Positions 9,118 through 18,918 of a DNA stretch of 64,000 bases are shown in pieces (position 1 is the stretch's first letter; the number at the start of each line of letters is the position of its first letter). The stretch comes from DATDIC01 sp963777625 (lineage in GTDB: Bacteria > Pseudomonadota > Alphaproteobacteria > Acetobacterales > Acetobacteraceae), in the NCBI GenBank assembly GCA_963777625.1, contig CAVZRO010000021.1:1-64000 (forward strand), written 5' to 3'. Made by a program: the position numbers and the translations under genes. Under the pieces are notes generated by a model. That model had not been told where the DNA came from and made no database searches. It was given only the letters and a program-made list of their open reading frames with translations.

Positions 9118-10525
9118 TCACGGTTCCCGCATGGCCTCGGTGGCAACCGGAACCACCCGGTTCAGCAGGTAATGCAGCACCGTCTGCTTGCCGACCCGGA
9201 TATCCGCCGTCACCGGCATGCCGGGCGTGGGCTCGTATCCTTCCGGAACGCCGCGCAGCGCCAGCCGGTCGATGCTGATACGGGCGCGGTAGGTACGGCT
9301 CGGTTTCACCCTGTGGCACCGGCACGCTCGCTGCGTCATTGCTGCGTTGGGCATCCTGGCCGGTGAAGCTGTTGGCAGTGATCACCCGCAGCGTGCCATA
9401 GGCCATCCCGTAACGGGCGTACGGGAACGTGTCGAACTTGATCGCCACCGGGTCGCCCAAGTGCACATAACCGTCGTCGCGGCCGGAAATGTTGGACTCG
9501 ATCTCGAGCGGAGCATCGGTGGGCATCAGCGTGATGAACTGCTCACCCGGCTGCAACACGGAGCCGACCGACACTTTCGCCAGGGTCAGCACCGTCGAGT
9601 CCCGATCGGCCCGCAACTCCACGAGCTGCCGGCGAAGCTGCGCCTTGCGCAACTGCTCACGGGCGTCGGACAGCTTGCCGGTGGCCTCCGCCAGCTTCTG
9701 CGATACATCCCCGTGCCAGGACTGCACATAGCCGTCACGCTCGGCGACCATGGCAGCGAGATCGCGCGCGGCCGCCCGCGCGGTTTCCTGCGCGTTTTCA
9801 TAGTCGCGCTGCATCTCGACGCGATTGTCCATCGCCGCCAACGTGTTCAGCTTGCTGCCGACCTGAAGCTTCTCCAGATCGCGGCGCATCTGCTCCACGT
9901 TCTGCGCCACCAGCACCCGGTCGTGGTACCCCTGTGCATCCGAGTTTGAGCGCTTGATCTGCGCCACCAGTTCTTCGATCTTGGCGGCATAATTCTCCAG
10001 CTTGTAGTTGTACTCGGCCTCCCGCTGGGCATGGATCGCGGCCTGCAACGACAGGTCGGGATCGAGACCGACATACGTGAACGGCTTGCCCTGGGACTCC
10101 GCCTGCTCCCGACTGACTTCCGCCTGCAGGCTGGAGACCTGGGCGGCCAGCGCGCCCAGATCGGCGGCTGCGAAGGTCGGGTCGAGACGCGCCAGCACCT
10201 GTCCGGCCTGAACCTTGTCGCCGACCCGCACCGCAATATCCCGCACGATCGCAGTCTCCAACGGCTGGACCACGATCACCGGCGATTTGGAAACGACGAC
10301 GCCATGCGTACTCACCGTCCGGTCGACCCGGATCAGCCCGGTCGCCAGCATGATCGCCAGGAACAGCGACGTAATGACCCAAACCGTGCCGCGCGCACCG
10401 CGTGGCACCGGTGTGTTGAGGACGGCGGCAGACGGTGACTGGAACTCCAGGATGATCGGCAGGGCGGGATCGTCCCGCTCGACCAGGTCAGTCCCCTTGG
10501 ACGAGCGTGGGAGCGAGAGCTGCAT
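9118..10525 (-). CDS. HlyD-family type I secretion adaptor, one frameshift
   Basis: Periplasmic adaptor that would link the adjacent ABC exporter to an outer-membrane channel. After about 45 cytoplasmic residues comes one membrane helix (VWVITSLFLAIMLATGLI), then the lipoyl/barrel-sandwich half (HGVVVSKSPVIVVQPLE...VRVGDKVQAGQVLARLDP), a long coiled coil (about residues 125-310) and the second half ending VRVGDKVQ-like beta strands. Near the C-terminus an extra G in 9292-9293 breaks the frame; removing it gives ETEPYYRARISIDRLALRG...PGMPVTADI and the usual ending VVPVATEAMREP, 468 aa in all. It overlaps the exporter gene by 38 bp. Confidence 0.87.
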
Positions 10526-12764
10526 GCCGATGACCTTGCGTTTCGAGATGGCGGTTCTGCTGGGCCCAGAGCTGGCGATACACCGAGCAGCGTTCCAGCA
10601 GGACCCGATGCGGCGCGAGGTCCATGACCTTGCCCTGCTCCAGCACCAGTATCTGGTCGCATTCCGTAAGCGACGACAGCCGGTGGGAGATGATCACCAT
10701 GGTACGGTTGCGCGCAATGCGCAGCAGGTTGGCGTTCACCAGCGCCTCGCTCTCCGGATCGAGCGCGCTGGTCGCCTCGTCCAGAATCAGGATGCGCGGG
10801 TTCTGGATCAGGGCGCGAGCGATGGCGAGCCGCTGCTTTTGGCCGCCGGACAGGTTCGGACAGCCCTCCTCGATGTAGGTCTCGTAGCCGTTCGGCATGC
10901 GCTCGATGAATTCCTCGGCCCCCGCCAGGCGCGCCGCGCGAACCGCGTCTTCCAGCGTCAGGCCCGGGCGGCCGGCCAGGATGTTGTCGCGGATGGAGCC
11001 GCGAAACAGGAAATTATCCTGCAGCACCACCCCGAAGCTGGACCGGAGATGGCGCAGGTTGATCTCCCGCAGATCGGCCCCGTCGATCTTCAGGAACCCT
11101 GAATAGTCCCGGTTGATGCCCTGCAGCAGGCGGGCGATGGTGGATTTGCCGGAGCCGCTCCGCCCGACGATCCCCACCATCGTCCCGGCCGGGACCGCGA
11201 AGCTGACCCGGTCGAGCGCCGGCACCTTGGTCCCGGCATAAGTAAAGGTCAGATCATCGAAGGTGATCGCGCCGGCGAATTTGGGCCGCAGCCCGCCGGA
11301 CGCCGCATCCGCTTCCAGCGGGCGGTTCAGCACCGCCGCCGCCTCGCTGATCGCGCCGCCGACTTCCTCGAAATCCTCGATCAGCCGGGCCAGGCCGACC
11401 AGCGGCTGCGCGACCCGCTGCGACAGCATCATGAACGCGAACAGCCCGCCCACGGCGTAGCCGTTCTTGTCCTGCATGGCGAGATACACGCCGATCATGA
11501 TCACGCCGATCCACATGAAGCGCTCGACCGGCGTGACCAGCGTCTGCGGCCAGTTGGCCAGCTTGCCGAACGCCAGCCGCCAGCGCCCCACCTCCGCCAC
11601 CCGCTCATCCCACAACGCCTTGCGCTGCGGCTCCAGCGCCAGCGACTTCACGGTGCGCACACCGAACACCGTCTCGCCCAGCGCCGACTGCTTGTTGGTC
11701 TCGGCATCGATCACCCGATGCAGCAACATCCGCAGCGGCCGTAGAAACGCCAGGATGATCAGCGTGATCACGCACGCGCAGGCCAGCACGATCCAGGCCA
11801 GCGTGGCGTCCAGGTAAAACAGGAACGGCAGCAGCACGACCAGCGTCATCATGTCGAGAAACGTGGTCAGCAGCTTGCCGGTCATGAACTCCCGCACGCG
11901 ATGAACCTGGCTGATGCGGTACATCGTCTCCCCGGCCGGATGACGCTCGAAATAATCCAGCGACAGCCGCACCAGGCGGTTGAACACGTGCAGGTTGAGC
12001 CGCGTATCGATCCGCACGCCGACCGTGATCACAATCAACCGGCGCGCGAACCCCAGCAGCGTCTCGTAGGCGATGAAGATCGCCATCAGCACCGAAAGCA
12101 GGGCCAGCGTCGAGTAGCTGTTGTGCTGTAGCACCCGATCCACTACCGTCATGATGACGAGCGGTGGAAAGATGGCGAGAAAGCTCATGGTGAGCGAGGC
12201 GAAGCCGATGTCGCGCAGCGACCGGCGCTCACGCAGCACAAGGCCGACCAGCCAACGCACCGAGAACGGCGCGTCAGCTTCCTGAACACCGCGATTCGCA
12301 CGCAGCAGGACTGCTTCGCCGGACCAGACTTCCGCGAGCCGAAGCTCGTCCACCGGCACCGCGGCCTCGCCCTCCGGCGCGGCCGGGTCCTTGATGAAGA
12401 CCACCTTATGCGCGGCATTGGCACCGATCAGCAGGCCGGCGCTGCCGTCGTTGAACAGCAGCACCGCCGGACCGCTGTCGTGGAAGCGCAGCAGGTGGCG
12501 CCAGCGCAACCGTATCCCGCGCGCCCACATGCCGGAATCCGTCGCCCAGGCCGCCAGCGACGCCGCCGAGGGCTGCTCCGCCCCTTCCGCATTGCGGAAC
12601 TCGGCCGGATCGAGCTCCATCCCATAATAGCGAGCAGCCGTGATAATAGCCTGCAAACGCGGATGCAGCGCCTCATCCCCGCGATATCGGGGAACCGAGG
12701 TCCCGTCTTGCGCCGATGTCGCGTCAGAGCCCGACAGGCTGACCGTATCGTTCGTAAGGTCCAC
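10488..12764 (-). CDS. Type I secretion ABC exporter (peptidase-like domain, TMD, ATPase)
   Basis: ABC exporter of about 758 aa. Residues 20-150 form a degenerate C39-peptidase-like domain without an obvious catalytic Cys, as in RTX-type exporters. The membrane domain with about six helices spans residues 190-460. The ATPase domain has Walker A VGRSGSGKS, signature NLSGGQKQR, Walker B ILILDEATSALD and the H-loop SHRLSSL. GTG 12764 is preferred because AGAAGGGA lies 6 nt upstream; an in-frame GTG at 12824 would add 20 residues. It heads the minus-strand operon that continues with HlyD, Sel1 and the glycosyltransferases. It probably exports a large surface protein, which is not encoded in this window. 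Confidence 0.88.
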   Translation of the reverse strand: MDLTNDTVSLSGSDATSAQDGTSVPRYRGDEALHPRLQAIITAARYYGMELDPAEFRNAEGAEQPSAASLAAWATDSGMWARGIRLRWRHLLRFHDSGPAVLLFNDGSAGLLIGANAAHKVVFIKDPAAPEGEAAVPVDELRLAEVWSGEAVLLRANRGVQEADAPFSVRWLVGLVLRERRSLRDIGFASLTMSFLAIFPPLVIMTVVDRVLQHNSYSTLALLSVLMAIFIAYETLLGFARRLIVITVGVRIDTRLNLHVFNRLVRLSLDYFERHPAGETMYRISQVHRVREFMTGKLLTTFLDMMTLVVLLPFLFYLDATLAWIVLACACVITLIILAFLRPLRMLLHRVIDAETNKQSALGETVFGVRTVKSLALEPQRKALWDERVAEVGRWRLAFGKLANWPQTLVTPVERFMWIGVIMIGVYLAMQDKNGYAVGGLFAFMMLSQRVAQPLVGLARLIEDFEEVGGAISEAAAVLNRPLEADAASGGLRPKFAGAITFDDLTFTYAGTKVPALDRVSFAVPAGTMVGIVGRSGSGKSTIARLLQGINRDYSGFLKIDGADLREINLRHLRSSFGVVLQDNFLFRGSIRDNILAGRPGLTLEDAVRAARLAGAEEFIERMPNGYETYIEEGCPNLSGGQKQRLAIARALIQNPRILILDEATSALDPESEALVNANLLRIARNRTMVIISHRLSSLTECDQILVLEQGKVMDLAPHRVLLERCSVYRQLWAQQNRHLETQGHRHAALAPTLVQGD

Positions 12765-13045
12765 GCGCGATCCCTTCTGCCGGTGCGCCGAACGCTTTGC
12801 CGACGCATGCAACTGGCCCGACACGCCACCTGGCTAACCGGTCCGCTTCAGCCAGTCCCTGCCGGCCAATCATTATGCCGCCGAACGGCGGTCGCGAGCA
12901 AACAAACAGTCGAAAACGGTTCAAAAAATGTCCTCGACCATCAGGCACCCTTCCTATGACATAATCCTTTCCTGCCGGGGAAGCGATTTCACCTCATTTG
13001 CCTCCCCGATCCGTCAGCGAGACAATAGTATTCACGGTGTACCCT

Positions 13046-14239
13046 ATGCCAATTGTTGAAGATACAGTCGGGGCTTTCATCCCCGGACCACGGCTCGAGC
13101 ACGACCCGCTGAGCAGCGGCCGTCTGTCTGGCCTGTCCTTTGCCGCCAAGGACCTGTTCGACGTCGCCGGCAGCATCACCACGTATGGCAATCCGGATTG
13201 GGCACGTACCCACGCTCCGGCGCGCGCCACCGCGCCGCTGCTGGTCACGCTGTTGCAGGCGGGCGCGCGGCTCGTCGGCAAGACCAAGACCGTGGAGCTG
13301 GCCTACGGCCTCACCGGCGAAAATATCTGGCACGGCACGCCGCGCAATCCACGGGTGCCGGATCGTTTTCCCGGTGGATCGAGCTGCGGTTCCGCCGCCG
13401 CCGTGGCGGCCGGGCTGGTCGATTTCTCGATGGGGTCAGACACCGGCGGGTCCGTCCGCATCCCGGCAAGCTATTGCGGCCTGTTCGGCATCCGCCCCAG
13501 CTTCGGCGCCATCAGCCTGGCCGGCGTCCGCCCGCTGGCTCCCAGCCTCGACACCGCCGGCTGGTTCACCCGGACAGCCTCGCTGCTGGCCGGCGTCGGT
13601 GAGGTGCTGCTGCCTGGGGGACGGCATGAGCTGGGCGGTCCGCTGCTGCGGGTGGAAGAAGCCTGGGTCAGCGCGCAACCCGAAGTGGCGGAGATCCTGC
13701 GTCCCAAGCTGGAAAAGCTGGAGCAGCTCCGCGGCCGTGCGATCGCGGTGCGCCTGGCCCCGGAAGGCATCGACAGCTTCTACGATCATTTCCGTACGGT
13801 TCAGGCCGAGGAGGCCTGGGCCGCGCTGGGTGACTGGATCGAGGCAACGCAGCCGCGCCTGGGGCCGGGCGTCGCCGAGCGGTTCGCCGCCGCCCGGACC
13901 ATCGACCCCGCATCGGGGGCGACCGGCCGTGCATTCCGTCGCCAGTTGCAGGCGCGCGTTCCGCCCATGCTGGCTGGCGGGGCTGTGCTGGTCTATCCGA
14001 CCAGCCCCTGCCCAGCGCCGTTGCTGACGGCCACCTCCGTCGAACTGGAGTCTGTGCGCCAGGCCACCATCGGCGTCACCGCGATTGCCAGCCTGTGTGG
14101 ACTGCCCGAGGTGACACTGCCAGCCGGAACCGTCAGGGGCGCACCAATCGGGCTTTCGCTCGTGGCGGGTCCCGGGCGTGACGCCGCCCTGCTGGCATTT
14201 GCCTGTGATGCCGCCGCCGTGCTCGGGTTGCCAGTATGA
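13046..14239 (+). CDS. Amidase-signature family hydrolase
   Basis: Amidase of 397 aa that hydrolyses C-N bonds of amides; the substrate is unknown. The Ser-cisSer-Lys triad is visible: Lys35 in FAAKDLFDVAG, cis-Ser113 in PGGSSCGS and nucleophile Ser136 in SDTGGSVRIP. The length is at the short end for the family, similar to AtzF/GatA-like single-domain amidases. ATG 13046 is chosen; TTG 12998 and GTG 13037 are in-frame alternatives. Its stop overlaps the ATG of the next gene by four bases, so amidase and acetyltransferase are coupled. The divergent exporter operon starts about 280 bp upstream. Confidence 0.88.
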   Translation: MPIVEDTVGAFIPGPRLEHDPLSSGRLSGLSFAAKDLFDVAGSITTYGNPDWARTHAPARATAPLLVTLLQAGARLVGKTKTVELAYGLTGENIWHGTPRNPRVPDRFPGGSSCGSAAAVAAGLVDFSMGSDTGGSVRIPASYCGLFGIRPSFGAISLAGVRPLAPSLDTAGWFTRTASLLAGVGEVLLPGGRHELGGPLLRVEEAWVSAQPEVAEILRPKLEKLEQLRGRAIAVRLAPEGIDSFYDHFRTVQAEEAWAALGDWIEATQPRLGPGVAERFAAARTIDPASGATGRAFRRQLQARVPPMLAGGAVLVYPTSPCPAPLLTATSVELESVRQATIGVTAIASLCGLPEVTLPAGTVRGAPIGLSLVAGPGRDAALLAFACDAAAVLGLPV

Positions 14240-14775
14240 GCAGCAGCACGATGCGCATCCGTCCCGCCGCCGAAGGCGACCTGCCCGAGATCCAGTCGAT
14301 CTACGCCCATCACGTGCTGACCGGCACCGGCACCTTCGAGGAGGAACCCCCTTCGCTGGAAGAAATGGCCGCACGGTTCGCCAAGGTCACGGATCATGGC
14401 CTGGCCTGGCTGGTCGCCACCGACAGCACCGGCGTCCTCGGCTTCGCGTACTATACCCAGTTTCGTGATCGCTCCGCCTACCGGTTCACCGTGGAGGACA
14501 GCGTCTATATCCGTGAGGATGTGCGCGGCCAGGGCGTCGGCAAGGCGCTGGTCACGGCGCTGATCGAGACCGCTACCGCCCGGGGATTTCGCCAGATGAT
14601 CGCGGTGATCGGCGATTCCGAGAATACCGGGTCGATCGGCGTTCACGCCAGCCTGGGCTTCCAAATGGCCGGCACACTGCGCGCCGCCGGCCTGAAATTC
14701 GGCCGCTGGCTCGACGTGGTCACGATGCAGCGGGCGCTGGGCCGCGGCAACATGGATGTTCCTGCATCGGAATAG
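14236..14775 (+). CDS. GNAT N-acetyltransferase (phosphinothricin acetyltransferase-like)
   Basis: Acetyl-CoA-dependent N-acetyltransferase of 179 aa, in the Pat/YncA (MnaT) subgroup that acetylates phosphinothricin, methionine sulfoximine or related amino acids. It begins MRIRPAAEGDLPEIQSIYAHHV and has TGTGTFEEEPP, typical of this subgroup. The acetyl-CoA pyrophosphate loop is RGQGVGKALV near residue 98, and the C-terminal GFQMAGTLRAAGLKFGRWLD is the usual end block. It overlaps the amidase gene by ATGA. A detoxifying role in the same small operon is inference. Confidence 0.87.
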   Translation: MSSSTMRIRPAAEGDLPEIQSIYAHHVLTGTGTFEEEPPSLEEMAARFAKVTDHGLAWLVATDSTGVLGFAYYTQFRDRSAYRFTVEDSVYIREDVRGQGVGKALVTALIETATARGFRQMIAVIGDSENTGSIGVHASLGFQMAGTLRAAGLKFGRWLDVVTMQRALGRGNMDVPASE

Positions 14776-14850
14776 CCATCCGCCCGCACCGTGTTGACTT
14801 TGCTCGCAAGCGCTTCAGTCTCGCCGATGGCGCTTTCATCGAGAGGCAGC

Positions 14851-16299
14851 ATGCATCCCACCAATCTGCTGTTCATCATGTCGGACGAGCACAATCGCCG
14901 CATCCTGGGCTGCGACGGACATCCCATGATCCGCACACCGCACCTCGACGAATTGGCGGCTGGTGGCGTCCGCTTCACCGATGCCTATTGCAACTCGCCG
15001 ATCTGCGTGCCGTCGCGCGCGAGTTTCGCCACCGGCCGCTACGTTCATCAGATACGCTTCTGGGACAATGCCATCCCCTATGACGGTTCGGTGCCGTCCT
15101 GGGGTCACCGGCTGATCGAGCATGGGCACCGCGTCACCTCGATCGGCAAGCTGCATTATCGCAGCACGACCGATCGCAACGGGTTCGACGAAGAGATCAT
15201 GCCGTTGCACGTGGTGGATGGCGTCGGGGATCTGCTGGGCTCGATCCGCGACAATTCGCCGCCGCGCAAGGCGGCGCTGCGGCTTGCCGAGCAGGCCGGC
15301 CGCGGCGATTCAAGTTACCAGGGATACGATGACCGCATCGCCGAGGCCGCCACCCACTGGCTGCGCCGTCGCGCGGCAGACTACCGCGACCGGCCCTGGA
15401 CCTTGTTCGTTTCGTTCGTCTGTCCGCATTTTCCGCTGATCGCACGGCCGGAATGGTACGACCTCTATCCCGAGGACCAGGTGCCCTGGCCGGCGCTGTA
15501 TGCGCAGCACGAACGTCCCACCCACCCGTTCCTGACCGCCATGCGCGATGTGCAGATTTACGATCAGGCCTTCGATGAGCGCAAAGTGCGCAAGGCCGTT
15601 GCCGCCTATTTCGGCATGGTCAGTTTCCTCGATCACAATATCGGCAAGCTGCTCGACGTGCTGCGGGAAACCGGGCTCGCCGCCGATACGCGCGTGATCT
15701 ACACGAGCGACCACGGCGACAATCTCGGCGCCCGCGGCCTGTGGGGCAAATCCAACATGTACGAGGATTCCGCCGGCGTGCCGCTGATTATGGCCGGCCC
15801 GCAGATTCCCGCCGGCGTGGTCCTGCGCGAGCCGGTGTCGCTGGTCGATGCGTTCCCCACCATCCTGGACTGTGCCGGCGTCCCGACCGATCCGGCGGAT
15901 GCCGACCTGCCGGGCACGTCATGGTTCAACGTCGTCTCCGGCACCCCGCCACACCGCGTGTTCAGTGAATACCACGCCGTGGGCGCGGCAACCGGTGCCT
16001 TCATGATCCGCAAAGGCGCGTTCAAATACGTCCATTACGTCGGCATGGCACCGCAGCTCTTCGACCTCGAAGCCGATCCGTGGGAACGCCACGATCTCGG
16101 CACCGATGCCGGTTACGCCGGGCTGGTCGCCGACTGCGAGAACGAGCTTCGCCGCATCGCCGATCCGGTGGCCGTCGACCGGATGGCGCGTGCCGACCAG
16201 GCCGCGCGGATCGCGGAGTTCGGCGGGCGGGAGGCGATCATCGCCCGCGGCAGCTTCGGCTATTCGCCCGTGCCAGGTGCCGAACCCGCTTACGATTGA
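14851..16299 (+). CDS. Sulfatase (formylglycine-dependent hydrolase)
   Basis: Arylsulfatase/choline-sulfatase-like or phosphonate-monoester-hydrolase-like enzyme of 482 aa. The N-terminal metal site is LLFIMSDEHN, and Cys52 lies in CVPSRASFATGR, the C-x-P-S-R signature whose Cys is converted to formylglycine. A second metal/His block is TSDHGDNLGARGLWGKSNMYEDS. There is no signal peptide, so it should act in the cytoplasm. ATG 14851 follows GAGAGG. An MFS transporter follows after 25 bp, so uptake of a sulfate or phosphonate ester and its hydrolysis is a reasonable inference. Confidence 0.87.
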   Translation: MHPTNLLFIMSDEHNRRILGCDGHPMIRTPHLDELAAGGVRFTDAYCNSPICVPSRASFATGRYVHQIRFWDNAIPYDGSVPSWGHRLIEHGHRVTSIGKLHYRSTTDRNGFDEEIMPLHVVDGVGDLLGSIRDNSPPRKAALRLAEQAGRGDSSYQGYDDRIAEAATHWLRRRAADYRDRPWTLFVSFVCPHFPLIARPEWYDLYPEDQVPWPALYAQHERPTHPFLTAMRDVQIYDQAFDERKVRKAVAAYFGMVSFLDHNIGKLLDVLRETGLAADTRVIYTSDHGDNLGARGLWGKSNMYEDSAGVPLIMAGPQIPAGVVLREPVSLVDAFPTILDCAGVPTDPADADLPGTSWFNVVSGTPPHRVFSEYHAVGAATGAFMIRKGAFKYVHYVGMAPQLFDLEADPWERHDLGTDAGYAGLVADCENELRRIADPVAVDRMARADQAARIAEFGGREAIIARGSFGYSPVPGAEPAYD

Positions 16300-16324
16300 A
16301 ACAAAACCGGCAGGAGACCACGAC

Positions 16325-17617
16325 ATGGCCGCGGCGGCTCGCACCGCGATCACGCGGAATCGCTGGACGCGCATTCTGGGCGTCGCGTTCATCATGTACG
16401 TGCTGTCGTTCGTGGACCGCACCAACATCGCCATGGCGATCCCGGCAATGCGCAGCGAACTGGGGCTCAGCCAGGCCTCCATCGGCTTCGCCACCAGCGT
16501 GTTCTTCTGGGGTTATCTGGTGCTGCAGATCCCGTCCGGGCGGCTCGCCGGCGTGTGGAGCGCCAAGCGTGTGATCGGTGGCCTGCTGGTGCTCTGGAGC
16601 ATCGTGTCACTGTCAACCGCGCTGGTGCACAGCGAGACCGAGCTGATCCTCAATCGCTTCGCGCTCGGGCTCACCGAAGGTGGCGTGCTGACCTGCACGA
16701 TCGTGCTGATCCGTTCCTGGTTCAGCCGCGCGGAACGGGCCCGGGCGAACATGGTGTTTCTGGCCAGCCTCGCGGTCGCGCCGATGATCGCCAACCCGAT
16801 CTCTGGATTGATCCTGAGCTATTCGTCGTGGCGGACGATGTTCGTGATCGAGGCACTGCCAGCCCTCGCGTGGGTGGTCGTATGGTGGTGGGCGATCGAC
16901 GACTCGCCGCGCCAGGCGACCTGGATGCCGGAAGCGGAGCGGGCCGCGCTGCTAGTTACGCTCGACGCCGAGGCTGCACAGGTTCCCCCGCAGCGCGGCC
17001 ACTGGCTCACCGCCCTTCTCAACCCGGCAATTCTGCTGCTGGCGCTGTATAACTTCCTTGCACTGATGGCGGAGTGGGGTGTGACCTTCTGGCTGCCGAG
17101 CGTGCTGAAGGAAACCGGTCTGTCCATCGGCACGGTCGGACTGCTGGCGTCAGTTCCCTATCTGCTGGGCGTGTTGATGATGATCGGCGTGGCGTCGAGC
17201 TCCGACCGCTGGCAGGAACGCAAGTGGCACATGATTGCCTGCACGACGGCCTCCGGCCTGTTCCTGCTGATCGCGCAGTTCGCCGGTACGGCGGGCACCC
17301 TGGCGACGGTGTTGTTTCTTACCTTCGCCATCGGGTCGTTCCTGGGCCGTTTCGGACCGTTCTGGACCCTGCCAAGCGAAGTGCTGCCACCCGCGGTGGC
17401 CGGCGTCGGCATTGGGCTGATCAACGGCACCGGGAATCTGGGCGGCACCGTGGGGCCATATTTCTTCGGCTATGTGCGCACGATAACCGGGAGCTTCAGC
17501 CTGGCGCTGACCGCGGCCGGCATCGCCCTGATCGTCGGTAGCCTGGTAGCGATCCCGATCCGCGCCGGGCGGAGCGGCACGGCGGAACGCACCGGCAAAC
17601 GCGCGGCCCGCGCGTAG
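16325..17617 (+). CDS. MFS transporter, anion:cation symporter (ACS) type
   Basis: Inner-membrane transporter of 430 aa with about 12 helices. The N-terminal motif SFVDRTNIAMAIPAM and the segment FFWGYLVLQIPSGRLAG are typical of the ACS family (D-galactonate, tartrate, phthalate carriers), which take up organic anions with protons. A second-half block is LINGTGNLGGTVGPYFFGY. The ATG at 16325 follows a CAGGAGA ribosome-binding site in the 25-bp gap after the sulfatase. It probably imports the sulfatase substrate or exports the product. Confidence 0.85.
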   Translation: MAAAARTAITRNRWTRILGVAFIMYVLSFVDRTNIAMAIPAMRSELGLSQASIGFATSVFFWGYLVLQIPSGRLAGVWSAKRVIGGLLVLWSIVSLSTALVHSETELILNRFALGLTEGGVLTCTIVLIRSWFSRAERARANMVFLASLAVAPMIANPISGLILSYSSWRTMFVIEALPALAWVVVWWWAIDDSPRQATWMPEAERAALLVTLDAEAAQVPPQRGHWLTALLNPAILLLALYNFLALMAEWGVTFWLPSVLKETGLSIGTVGLLASVPYLLGVLMMIGVASSSDRWQERKWHMIACTTASGLFLLIAQFAGTAGTLATVLFLTFAIGSFLGRFGPFWTLPSEVLPPAVAGVGIGLINGTGNLGGTVGPYFFGYVRTITGSFSLALTAAGIALIVGSLVAIPIRAGRSGTAERTGKRAARA

Positions 17618-17741
17618 CCGCATCGTCGGTCCAGCGCTTGTTGTGAACTAATTCACACATCGGATGTTCAGAAATGTTACCATGAGGCCGAATGCCGGAG
17701 CCGGCGCGACCGGACCCACGGCAAAAAACCGGAGGCAGGCA

Positions 17742-18918
17742 ATGTCGGGGCAAACGCTTCAATATGATACCTGGGTGCGATCGACCTTCGGCATCGACCC
17801 CGCCGCCTACCCCGGCGATGCGGACACAGAGATATTGGCCGATCTGACCAGCTCCGGCCCGCCCGAAAAAAGCGCCGGCCCGGCAAAAACCTCACAGCCC
17901 GGTCCCGCCGACCTCGATGCGCCACCGCTGAACGCCACCGATCATGACGTGTTTTTCAGCCGCAACTCCCCCGACCTGACCAAAAGCGACCGCGATTCTC
18001 TCGACACTTACGGCGACCGGTACATCAGGAACGCAACCCCCATCCAGATTACCGTCGATGGCTACGCCAGCGCGGACGGAGATGCCAAGTACCAATCAGG
18101 ACCTGTCCGACAAACGCGCCGCAGCGGTGAAGAAGTTCCTTTGCGACGTCAAAGGGATCAAGGACTCGCTGATCACCGCCAAGGGCCACGGCGCGACCAC
18201 GAATTTCGCCAAGGACGCCGCGGCGCCCAATCGCCGAGCCGTGTTCGGGCCGCCGGTTCCCGACAGCAAGCCGGAGGAGACGCCGGGCAAGGGCAAAGCC
18301 GATGGGGGATCGCCGCAGCCGGGCGGGGGAACGTCGCCGCCGTCGGGCGGCGGAAAATCGTCCCCGCAGAAAGAGACGACGCAGGCGACGTGCCCACCGC
18401 TGCCGGTGAGCGAAAAGCAGTTCACCGACATCTTCGGGCTCGACCTGCTGGCACAATGGAACGCCTTCAAGACCAGGGGTGGCCCGGCGCCGCCCGCAGC
18501 CCAGCTCAGTGTCCAGTTCACGCTGAAAGGATCGTTGATCCCCCACAAGGAGAAAGCGGGCGAAAAGCCGAACTTCACCCTCGAATGGCTGGACGACCTG
18601 AGCATTTCCGTCGTGTTCAACTCGTCCGGGCCGGGAGCGAGCGATCAGGAAGCCATCAACTTCTTCAAGATGCACTGGGAGAAGACGGCCCTGCTGAAGC
18701 GCCCGGTCGAGCTGAGCATCGCGGCGGTCAGCCAGAACCTGTTCACGAGCGATGCGTCGCCTGGGGGCGGCGTGCAGGGTCAGGTGAAAGTGACGCCGTT
18801 GAAGGACAAGAAGGAACTGAGCGTCATTTTCGGCGGCCAGTTCATGCTGGGCAGCGGATCCGACAACAGGAACTACAACCTGTCCGGTTATGTCGGCATA
18901 GACATTACGGCGTTTTAG
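17742..18918 (+). CDS. OmpA-like C-terminal-domain protein, one frameshift
   Basis: With one extra C removed at 18092-18093 this is a 391-aa protein. Residues 65-170 resemble an OmpA/MotB-like peptidoglycan-binding domain: DHDVFFSRNSPDLT, ITVDGYASADGDAKYNQDLSDKRA, AKGHGATTNF and APNRRAVF. Unlike most such proteins it has no signal peptide and the OmpA-like part is followed by a Pro/Gly-rich linker and a 190-aa C-terminal domain that I do not recognise. The start ATG 17742 has GGAGG 7 bp upstream. It stands alone between the MFS gene and the convergent phosphoribosyltransferase gene, whose 3' end it overlaps by 14 bp. OmpA-like domains without export signals are also seen in toxin or contractile-injection loci, so the role is open. 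Confidence 0.6.
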
